From Chitinophaga pinensis (GTDB taxonomy: Bacteria; Bacteroidota; Bacteroidia; NS11-12g; UBA9320), in assembly GCA_945907065.1 (NCBI GenBank), contig CAMDSC010000002.1, positions 160,803-224,802 on the forward strand: a stretch of DNA of 64,000 bases, given 5' to 3'. A program made the position numbers and the translations under genes. Each line of letters opens with the position of its first letter. Position 1 is the stretch's first letter. The notes under the pieces were generated by a model. The model was not told the origin of the DNA, did no database searches, and saw only the letters and a list, made by a program, of their open reading frames with translations. Shown here piece after piece: positions 10,515 to 18,386 of this stretch.

Positions 10515-11909
10515 CTAAAACTCCTTCACATCCAGTATTTCTTCCTTATCCATGTTGGGTTTGTATTCACCTTCCCATTTGGCTACTACGATAGTGGCGA
10601 GACAATTTCCTATAACATTTACTGCAGTTCTTCCCATATCCATCAACACATCCACAGCCATTATTAAATACACCGGCCACATAGGCATATTAAACTGACT
10701 TACTGTAGCTGCTAAAATAACCATACTGGCTCGTGCCACTCCTGCCACCCCTTTGCTGGTAAGCATTAAGGTAAGGCAAATCCCTACTTGCTCCCAAATG
10801 GTTAGGTCTATTCCTGCTACTTGCGCAACAAAAATACTGGCCAAAGAAAGGTAGAGTGTCGTTCCATCCAAATTAAAACTATACCCTGTGGGCAATACAA
10901 AACCTACAATTTTTGGAGGAACACCAATGCGTTCCATTTCTTCCATAGCCCTCGGCAAGGCCGATTCAGAACTAGCCGTAGCAAATGCAATACTCACAGG
11001 CTCAGAAATGGCCTTGGCAAATTTCACAATCGGAACTTTTACAAGTAATGCTATGGGCAACAACACCCCAAACACAAAAAGCAACAGCCCAAAATACAAT
11101 GAACCTACCAATTTGGCCAAAGGCAGAAACATATCCATGCCCATGGTGCTAACGGTATAAGCAATAGCGCCACCAACAGCAAACGGAGCAAACAGCATCA
11201 CAATATTAGTAAACTTAAACATCACCTCGCTCAGGCTTTCGCAAAATAAAATCATAGGTTTGCGTTTGGATTCCTTAACCATAGCCAGTCCTATTCCAAA
11301 CAAAATACTAAAAATAACTACCTGCAAAATGGCTCCATCCGCTACCGATTTGGCCACATTCTCAGGAAAAATTTCAATAATATGGTCTTGCCAGGTTTTA
11401 GGACTTACCGGTATTACCTCCTCATGAATCATCTCAGGCTTTATAAACCCAACACCGGGTTTGGTAATATTCACCACAGCTAAACCGATAAAAAGAGCCA
11501 CAGTAGTTACCAATTCAAAATAAATCAAGGCTTTTAAACCCATTCTTCCCACTTGTTTCAAATCAGAATGGCCGGCTATACCAACTACCAATGTTCCAAA
11601 TAATAAAGGAGCAATAATGGTTTTTATACTTCGCAAAAATATTTTACCCAACATTTTTCCATTTTCAGCTATTTCTGGATAATATAGTCCAATTTCAGCA
11701 CCTATAAACATGCTGGTAAAAATCCAGATGGTAAGATTGCTTCGTTTAATAGCGTAGGTTACCAAACAAATTTCACCTGCCCAACGGATTATATCCAAAT
11801 AACTTCCCAGGCTTATCCAGCCTTTAATAGTTGACATATACCACAAAATAAAATATACCGAAAGTATGCCAACAGATACCGGAAGTAGGTAGCGAAAAAG
11901 TTTTTTCAT
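10515..11909 (-). CDS. Dicarboxylate/amino acid:cation symporter (DAACS/SLC1 family)
   Basis: ATASSESALPRAMEEMERIGVPPKIVGFVLPTGYSFNLDGTTLYLSLASIFVAQ and MDMGRTAVNVIGN motifs. Confidence 0.95.
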   Translation of the reverse strand: MKKLFRYLLPVSVGILSVYFILWYMSTIKGWISLGSYLDIIRWAGEICLVTYAIKRSNLTIWIFTSMFIGAEIGLYYPEIAENGKMLGKIFLRSIKTIIAPLLFGTLVVGIAGHSDLKQVGRMGLKALIYFELVTTVALFIGLAVVNITKPGVGFIKPEMIHEEVIPVSPKTWQDHIIEIFPENVAKSVADGAILQVVIFSILFGIGLAMVKESKRKPMILFCESLSEVMFKFTNIVMLFAPFAVGGAIAYTVSTMGMDMFLPLAKLVGSLYFGLLLFVFGVLLPIALLVKVPIVKFAKAISEPVSIAFATASSESALPRAMEEMERIGVPPKIVGFVLPTGYSFNLDGTTLYLSLASIFVAQVAGIDLTIWEQVGICLTLMLTSKGVAGVARASMVILAATVSQFNMPMWPVYLIMAVDVLMDMGRTAVNVIGNCLATIVVAKWEGEYKPNMDKEEILDVKEF

Positions 11910-11988
11910 AATAAAATATAAAGGGGCAAATTAAGAGAAAAATTGCGATAGCATTTAGAATTTAAATGCGTGTGGTAGTTCTTTATTT

Positions 11989-12074
11989 GAACCACATAGG
12001 ACATAGTTTCACATAGAACAACACGTAAAAAAAAGCTAGATGGAATCCTATGTCCCTATCCTTCTATATGGTTC
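11989..12074. repeat. MITE/REP-like inverted-repeat element
   Basis: GAACCACATAGGACATAG ... CCTATGTCCCTATCCTTCTATATGGTTC, imperfect inverted ends. Confidence 0.5.
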
Positions 12075-12098
12075 ATTATAGCTAAAAACTTAAAGGAA

Positions 12099-12614
12099 CT
12101 ATTTATCTACTTTATCAACGCGGATTAATTTTAAAGCATTCTTAAACTTTAATTTTTTGCTGCAAAATTTATCAAGCTTTTCTTCATTCATTTCATACAA
12201 GTTGTCAAAACCTGCAATAGGAGTGAAATATTTTTTAATCGATTTTTTGTAATACTCGGCATCCAAGGCATACAAATAAAGTTTCTTACCTGTAATTTTT
12301 ATTGGATACACATCCCAAACATATCTATTTTTTAAACTATCAGCCTGACACAAATAATAATATTTTGGGCCTTTAGCTAATTTTATACTATCCGACAAAC
12401 TGCCTCCCCGTAAAATATGATTGTCGGAAAAAATAATGGTTTGAGGAGTAATTGTAATATAAGTACTATCGCTTTCCTGGCGGTTGGTAAACAAGTATTT
12501 TCCACATATTTCCTTTGGAAATTCGGATAATGTGTTTTTTGGAACCCTTTCGAAACGGATGGTGCAGGAAGTTAGAGATAAGGCAAAAAAAGTAATTAGA
12601 TATAGTTTTTTCAT
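12099..12614 (-). CDS. Hypothetical lipoprotein
   Basis: Signal with lipobox ALSLTSC; no family recognised. Confidence 0.6.
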   Translation of the reverse strand: MKKLYLITFFALSLTSCTIRFERVPKNTLSEFPKEICGKYLFTNRQESDSTYITITPQTIIFSDNHILRGGSLSDSIKLAKGPKYYYLCQADSLKNRYVWDVYPIKITGKKLYLYALDAEYYKKSIKKYFTPIAGFDNLYEMNEEKLDKFCSKKLKFKNALKLIRVDKVDK

Positions 12615-12632
12615 TAGTCCTATGATTAATAT

Positions 12633-14171
12633 TTAAAGAGGGCTTACCACCGTTATTTCAGACACAGCTTTAGCAATCCGTTTATTCACCTCCTCTTTTC
12701 CCAATAACTCAAGCATTTCAAAAATAGGAGGACCGCCGGCTTCACCACTCACAGCTACACGCAAAGGTTGCATTAACTGTCCAGGGTTTTGAGCTAATTC
12801 GGTTGCTAAATTTTTAAAGGTTGTTTCTAATTCAACAGCTTGATAAGTAGGAAGTGAATTTATTTTTTCCAAATAAGCGGTTAAAAATTCAGGCACCCCT
12901 TGCTTCCATTTTTTTGAAGTAACTCCTTCATCATATTTGGTTGGGGCTTCAAATAAGTAGGTTCCTTTTTCCAATATATCTTTGGCAAAATTCACTTTCT
13001 CCTTCATCAATCCCACCACTTTTTCTATATAAGTCAAATTGGTTTTATAGCCGTTGGCTAAAGCCAACGGTAATAGTTCAGCCGCTATCTCAGCATTATT
13101 TTGAAGTTGTAGATATTCATGATTAAACCATAAGGCTTTGTTTAAATCAAACTTTGCTCCGTTTTTACTCACCCTTTCCAAGGTAAATTCATTAAACAAA
13201 TCCTCTACACTAAACATTTCACGGTTGTCACTTGGATGCCAGCCCAAAAACGAAAGCATATTAATAACTGCTGCCGGCAGGTAGCCACTTTCGCGGTAAC
13301 CGCTTGATATTTCGCCGGTGGCAGGGTCTTTCCATTCCAATGGAAATACAGGAAATCCTAATTTATCGCCATCGCGTTTGCTTAGTTTTCCATTGCCTTC
13401 GGGTTTTAACAATAAGGGTAAATGGGCAAATTGTGGCATCACATCTTCCCAGCCCAAATAGCGATAAAGCATAACGTGCAATGGAGCCGATGGCAACCAT
13501 TCTTCACCCCGGATAACATGAGTAATTTTCATTAAGTAATCATCCACCACATTGGCCAAATGGTAAGTTGGCATTCCATCGCTTTTATACAACACCTTGT
13601 CATCCATTTGGGCAGTTTGTACCACTACCCAACCGCGAATGATATCATGAAAACGCACTTCCTCTTTTCGCGGAAGTTTTAAGCGAATTACATACGGTTC
13701 ATTATTGGCGAGGCGTTCTTTTACTTCGTCTTCGCTAAGTGTCAAACTGTTTTTCATGGTCATGCGGCTGGCAGCATCATACTTCGAAGGCATTTTACTG
13801 GCTTCCAGTTTGGTTCGCATTTCATCCAGTTCTTCGGTGGTATCAAAGGCGTAATAGGCAAAGTCATTTGCGATTAACTGATCGGCATATTGCTTATAAA
13901 TGGGTTGCCGTTCGCTTTGGCGGTATGGGGCATGTGGGCCACCTATTCCTACTCCCTCATCGTAGGTTATTCCAAGCCAATTAAAGGTTTCAACGATATA
14001 ATCTTCGGCACCCGGCACAAAACGGTTTTGGTCGGTATCTTCAATTCGCAAAAGAAAATCACCGCCGTTTTTTTTGGCAAATAAATAATTGTAAAGGGCG
14101 GTTCTTACACCGCCAATATGCAAAGGCCCAGTTGGGCTTGGCGCAAATCTCACTCTAACACGACGTTCCAT
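12633..14171 (-). CDS. gltX: Glutamyl-tRNA synthetase
   Basis: MERRVRVRFAPSPTGPLHIGGVRTALYNYLFAKK (HIGH motif) and KLSKRDGD (KMSKS-like). ORF track starts at 14315, but homology begins at Met 14171 and a -7 box lies just upstream. Confidence 0.95.
   Translation of the reverse strand: MERRVRVRFAPSPTGPLHIGGVRTALYNYLFAKKNGGDFLLRIEDTDQNRFVPGAEDYIVETFNWLGITYDEGVGIGGPHAPYRQSERQPIYKQYADQLIANDFAYYAFDTTEELDEMRTKLEASKMPSKYDAASRMTMKNSLTLSEDEVKERLANNEPYVIRLKLPRKEEVRFHDIIRGWVVVQTAQMDDKVLYKSDGMPTYHLANVVDDYLMKITHVIRGEEWLPSAPLHVMLYRYLGWEDVMPQFAHLPLLLKPEGNGKLSKRDGDKLGFPVFPLEWKDPATGEISSGYRESGYLPAAVINMLSFLGWHPSDNREMFSVEDLFNEFTLERVSKNGAKFDLNKALWFNHEYLQLQNNAEIAAELLPLALANGYKTNLTYIEKVVGLMKEKVNFAKDILEKGTYLFEAPTKYDEGVTSKKWKQGVPEFLTAYLEKINSLPTYQAVELETTFKNLATELAQNPGQLMQPLRVAVSGEAGGPPIFEMLELLGKEEVNKRIAKAVSEITVVSPL
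13051..13070. repeat. REP-like palindrome inside gltX coding sequence
   Basis: CCGTTGGCT-AA-AGCCAACGG, 9-bp perfect arms; 19/20 identical to the intergenic copy at 59330-59349. Confidence 0.7.
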
Positions 14172-14181
14172 AAATAGTTCG

Positions 14182-14189
14182 CAAAAATA
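14182..14189 (-). promoter_or_regulatory. -7 box (TATTTTTG) for gltX
   Basis: TAnnTTTG ending 10 nt upstream of ATG 14171. Confidence 0.45.
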
Positions 14190-14281
14190 CGGCTTAAATT
14201 GCTTGGAGTAAATGCAGTTAAAACTAAAAGTTAACAAATTCATTTGATTTACGATTTGAAACTCTTTTGGGTTCAAATTGT

Positions 14282-14289
14282 TAACTTTG
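14282..14289 (+). promoter_or_regulatory. -7 box (TAACTTTG) for the GH16 gene
   Basis: TAnnTTTG 34 nt upstream of ATG 14324; preceded by ATTTGAA-N11-TTCAAAT dyad (14254-14278). Confidence 0.45.
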
Positions 14290-14323
14290 TAATGAAAGTT
14301 TAAAATCCATACCACGCTTCCCT

Positions 14324-15940
14324 ATGCTAAATAAGTCCCTAATATATTCGCTACTATTAATCTCTCCTTTTTGGGCAAATTCTCAAACTATAGAGGATGA
14401 TTTTGAGGGAAATGGAAATATTGGCAATTGGCAAGGTGACAATTGTTTAATTAAAATTGGTTTTCAGAACCCTTTTAAGACAAGCACAAACAGCTCAGAT
14501 AAAGTTTTAGAATACAAGGATAATGGCGGATTATATGCCAATGTCAGATTTGATTTAGCTAAGAATCTTGATTTATCAAAAGAGAGTATATTTTCTTTAA
14601 AAATATATATTCCATCTAGCACTATCTCCGGTAATCAGCTTAATCAAGTTTCCTTAAAATTACAAGATGGCAAAATTGCTGAACCCTGGTCTACACAATC
14701 AGAAATTATTAAACCATTGCTCTTAGATCAATGGCAAACCATTTCATTCGACTTTGCTAAAGATAAATTTATTAATATAAACGGTGGTTCTTTACTACCG
14801 GTGCAGAGAAAGGATTTTAACAGAGTCGTTATTCAGATTAATGGTGAAAACAATAGAGACAGTGTTGTGGCTTATCTGGATGATTTTGAGCACAAAAGGA
14901 CTTTGGTTGCCGGTTCTATTTATACAAAATTAGTGTGGGCTGATGAGTTTGATACTAACGGTCCCATTAATTCTTCCAATTGGTTTCATCAAACCCAATT
15001 ACCAACTTCCGGTAGTTGGTATAATGGAGAAATTCAACATTATACCAATAGGGTTGAAAATTCGGTTGTAGAGAACGGTAATCTAAAGATTATTGCAAAA
15101 AAGGAATCCTACACCGACCAAAGTTATACTAAACAGCACACCTCTGCTAGACTGAATTCTAAGTTTGCATTCAAATATGGCAGGATTGAATTTAGGGCAA
15201 AACTTCCTTCAGGAGTCGGAACCTGGCCTGCAGTCTGGATGCTGGGTAAAAATATTGATGAAAATGGAGCTTATTGGGATAATTTAGGGTTTGGAAAAAC
15301 ATCCTGGCCAGTTTGTGGCGAAATAGATATTATGGAGCATTGGGGTAACAATCAAAATTTTGTTCAAAGTGCAATTCATACACCTTCCAGTTTTGGAAAT
15401 ACTATAAACTTAGGTGGACAAACCATATCAACTGCGTCAACCGCTTTTCATGTTTACACGTTAGAATGGACACCAACCAAATTAGTTTTTAGTGTTGATT
15501 CAAATATTCATTATACTTACGATCCCTTACAAAAGGATCCTAATACCTGGCCTTTTGATGCCGAACAATATCTTCTAATCAATATTGCCATTCAATCCAA
15601 TATTAGCACATCATTTACACAAAGTGCATTAGAAATGGACTATATAAGGGTTTATCAAGAAAGTAATACCAGTAATATTTCCACAACCATCGACAAAAAT
15701 CAATTACTATATCCCAATCCGGTTAGCAACCATTTAACAATAAATATTGAATACACGTCCGAAAGCAGTTTGCCTGTTCAGATTTATGCTATAGATGGTA
15801 AATTGGTATTTTCAAATTCTTACTCTGTAAAGAATAATGCTATTTACATGAATGATTTAGAGACTTTAAACAAAGGAATTTATTTTTTAACCTATTCAAT
15901 AGGAAATAAAAATTATAGATCAAGATTCATAAAAAACTAA
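14324..15940 (+). CDS. Secreted GH16 beta-glucanase (laminarinase-like) with N-terminal CBM-like domain and T9SS type A sorting domain
   Basis: Signal peptide; GH16 catalytic GEIDIMEHWG; C-terminus LLYPNPVSNHLTINIEY...GIYFLTY (Por/T9SS sorting). Confidence 0.92.
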   Translation: MLNKSLIYSLLLISPFWANSQTIEDDFEGNGNIGNWQGDNCLIKIGFQNPFKTSTNSSDKVLEYKDNGGLYANVRFDLAKNLDLSKESIFSLKIYIPSSTISGNQLNQVSLKLQDGKIAEPWSTQSEIIKPLLLDQWQTISFDFAKDKFININGGSLLPVQRKDFNRVVIQINGENNRDSVVAYLDDFEHKRTLVAGSIYTKLVWADEFDTNGPINSSNWFHQTQLPTSGSWYNGEIQHYTNRVENSVVENGNLKIIAKKESYTDQSYTKQHTSARLNSKFAFKYGRIEFRAKLPSGVGTWPAVWMLGKNIDENGAYWDNLGFGKTSWPVCGEIDIMEHWGNNQNFVQSAIHTPSSFGNTINLGGQTISTASTAFHVYTLEWTPTKLVFSVDSNIHYTYDPLQKDPNTWPFDAEQYLLINIAIQSNISTSFTQSALEMDYIRVYQESNTSNISTTIDKNQLLYPNPVSNHLTINIEYTSESSLPVQIYAIDGKLVFSNSYSVKNNAIYMNDLETLNKGIYFLTYSIGNKNYRSRFIKN

Positions 15941-16041
15941 TTGTATGCCTCATAACATAGGCTGCATTTTTGCACTGCAGTGCCATACTCTTTCACAATT
16001 CGACATGAATAGTAAAATAAAATTAATATTAATTTAAGATT

Positions 16042-16116
16042 GATGTAGTAGAGATGTAGTATGTTTTTTGGTTATTACTATATCATTCCTCTAATTTCGT
16101 TTAATGGTTTAAACCA
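16042..16116 (+). promoter_or_regulatory. Island promoter/operator block, copy 1
   Basis: Direct repeat GATGTAGTA-GA-GATGTAGTA (16042-16061), TTTG (16067-16070), 21-nt spacer, TAATTTCG (16092-16099), palindrome TGGTTTAAACCA (16105-16116); matched by block at 21395. Confidence 0.75.
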
Positions 16117-16133
16117 ATTAAATAAAATTTAAA

Positions 16134-18005
16134 ATGAAAAAAAATTACACAACAACCAAATCACACTTAAGTGTGTTAAGAAAAATGGCTCTCTCTATTT
16201 TTATGATGGGGGCAATGAGTGCTTTTGCGCAAAACTCTCCGATTAACTTTGAGTCAGGAGGACAAGGTGCCAATTGGACCTGGACTAGTTTTGAAAATGT
16301 TGGAAATGCCCCAATGCAAATAATCGCCAACCCTTTCAAAAGTGGAATTAACACGTCAAACACTGTAGCCAAATTGACACCTTTAAAAGGTGGTCAGCCT
16401 TGGGCTGGTGTTGAATGCAAGCATGCTACAGACATAGGAAAATTTTCACTTACTGCTGCTAATTCAACCGTAAAAATAATGGTTTACAAATCTGTAAAAA
16501 GTGATGTTGGTATTAAATTTATTGTAGCTAATGGTGGCTCAACCGGTGAAATAAAAGTAGCTAATACCAAAGTGAATGAATGGGAAGAACTTACATTTAA
16601 CTTTGCAGGTAAAATAGGTGAAGCCACTTCAACCGATATCGATCAAGTTGCTATTTTCCCTGATTTCCAAACGAGAACGGATTCTAATATTTGTTATTTC
16701 GACAATATTACCTTTAGTGCAGGAACAGTTTCAGCCCCAACCACTGCGGCTCCTACCCCGACAAGACCATCCGCAGACGTAATTTCTATGTTTAGTAATG
16801 CTTACACTAACAAAACGGTTGATACTTGGAGAACTAGTTGGTCTGCTGGCTCATTAACCGATTTGCAAATTGCAGGTAATGATACCAAAAAATATTCTTC
16901 ACTTGATTTTGTTGGTGTTGAAACTGTAGGTGCAAACGTTATAGACATTGCTTCTATGTTATATTTCCATGTGGATGTTTGGACTGCTGATCTAACAGAA
17001 TTTAAAGTTAAGATCGTTGATTTTGGTGCAGATGGTGCTTATCTTGGAGGAGATGATAAAGAACATCAGATAACCTTAACTCCAAAACAAAATGAGTGGA
17101 ACAGTTTTGATATTCCATTATCAGATTTCACCGGTTTAACTACTAAAAGTCATATAGCTCAGTTAATCTTTAACGGAACACCTCCAGGTTCAGGCACAGT
17201 ATATGTTGATAATGTTTATTACCATAAAACACCTATTGTAGATCCTAATACTCCTCAAACTGCGGCTCCTACTCCAACCTTTGCTTCAACAGATGTAATG
17301 TCATTATTTAGTAATGCTTATACGAACAAAACTGTAGATACTTGGCGTACAAGCTGGTCTGCAGCCACATTAACAGATGTTCAAATTGCAGGAAACGATA
17401 CCAAAAAATACTCAGCTCTTGATTTTGTAGGTGTTGAAACTCTTGGTGCCAACAAAATTGATGCATCAACCATGACTTATTTTTATCTAAATGCATGGAC
17501 TCCAAATCTTACAGCTTTTAAAGTTAAGTTAGTGGATATGGGTGCCGACGGAGTTTTAGGTGGTGGCAATGACAAAGAACATGAATTAACATTAACTGCA
17601 CCAACTTTGAATAGCTGGAATACCTATGATATTAAATTAAGCAGCTTTACTGGCTTAACTACAAAATCTAACATAGGGCAAATAATTTTTGTTGGAAACC
17701 CAACAGGTACAGGTACTGTATTTATAGACAATGTATTGTTTAGAAAATCTACAGTTTCAGTACAAGGTCTAAACAAAACCAAAATCAATCTTTATCCTAA
17801 TCCAGCTTCTGATAATGTAACTATTACTTCTGATAAGCAGATCCAAATGGTAACTGTTTTAAACAATCTTGGTCAGAATGTAATAACCTTGAATTCTGAT
17901 TCTAAGTCAGTGTTATTAGATATATCCAAATTTAACAATGGGGTTTACTTCATTAGAACAACCTTTGAAGAAGGACAAACAACCTCAAAATTAATCGTAG
18001 ATTAA
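16134..18005 (+). CDS. Non-catalytic secreted glycan-binding protein: CBM-like N-terminal domain, two tandem 172-aa repeat domains, T9SS type A sorting domain
   Basis: Repeats start APTPTRPSADVISMFSNAYTNKTVDTWRTSWSAG / APTPTFASTDVMSLFSNAYTNKTVDTWRTSWSAA; C-terminus INLYPNPASDNVTITS...GVYFIRTTFEEGQTTSKLIVD. No catalytic motif seen. Confidence 0.85.
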   Translation: MKKNYTTTKSHLSVLRKMALSIFMMGAMSAFAQNSPINFESGGQGANWTWTSFENVGNAPMQIIANPFKSGINTSNTVAKLTPLKGGQPWAGVECKHATDIGKFSLTAANSTVKIMVYKSVKSDVGIKFIVANGGSTGEIKVANTKVNEWEELTFNFAGKIGEATSTDIDQVAIFPDFQTRTDSNICYFDNITFSAGTVSAPTTAAPTPTRPSADVISMFSNAYTNKTVDTWRTSWSAGSLTDLQIAGNDTKKYSSLDFVGVETVGANVIDIASMLYFHVDVWTADLTEFKVKIVDFGADGAYLGGDDKEHQITLTPKQNEWNSFDIPLSDFTGLTTKSHIAQLIFNGTPPGSGTVYVDNVYYHKTPIVDPNTPQTAAPTPTFASTDVMSLFSNAYTNKTVDTWRTSWSAATLTDVQIAGNDTKKYSALDFVGVETLGANKIDASTMTYFYLNAWTPNLTAFKVKLVDMGADGVLGGGNDKEHELTLTAPTLNSWNTYDIKLSSFTGLTTKSNIGQIIFVGNPTGTGTVFIDNVLFRKSTVSVQGLNKTKINLYPNPASDNVTITSDKQIQMVTVLNNLGQNVITLNSDSKSVLLDISKFNNGVYFIRTTFEEGQTTSKLIVD

Positions 18006-18020
18006 TTTCTCATTTTTTTA

Positions 18021-18058
18021 GCCGGGCAATCTATACTAAGATTGCCCGGCTTTTTTTT
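18021..18058 (+). terminator. Rho-independent terminator
   Basis: gccgggcaatct-atacta-agattgcccggc, 12-bp perfect stem followed by T8. Confidence 0.92.
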
Positions 18059-18386
18059 GTTAATAGATTTGCACATAATCTTCGAAATCTTGTTTGGTTC
18101 GAGGTACTAAAAGGCCAACAAAAAAAATCCCTCTAAAAAAAGAATGACTCATATTAGGTGCTTCAGCGGTCATGCTTTTTGAGTGGAACAAGCAAAAAAA
18201 GAAGAGTGAAAGTGCCTACCAAAAGGGGCACCCCCATATCAATAATAAAAAATGTTCTTGGCCTTATTTTATTGCGATAAAAGCATACTGAAATCTTGAG
18301 TATGTAGGAATTGATCTAACTGATTTGGTGGCCCTAATTTTAGAAAGTACGACAGGAAACAAAGGATTGGCAGAAATATTAACCAT

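Noticed and set aside
14172-14315. N-terminal extension of gltX in ORF track
   Set aside because: Homology starts at MERRVRVRFAPSPTGP (14171) and a promoter -7 box lies at 14182-14189, inside the extension.
15957-15983. GCCT...AGGC and GCACTGCAGTGC palindromes after the first GH16 gene, considered as terminator
   Set aside because: No T tract follows and the two stems are short; insufficient to call a terminator.
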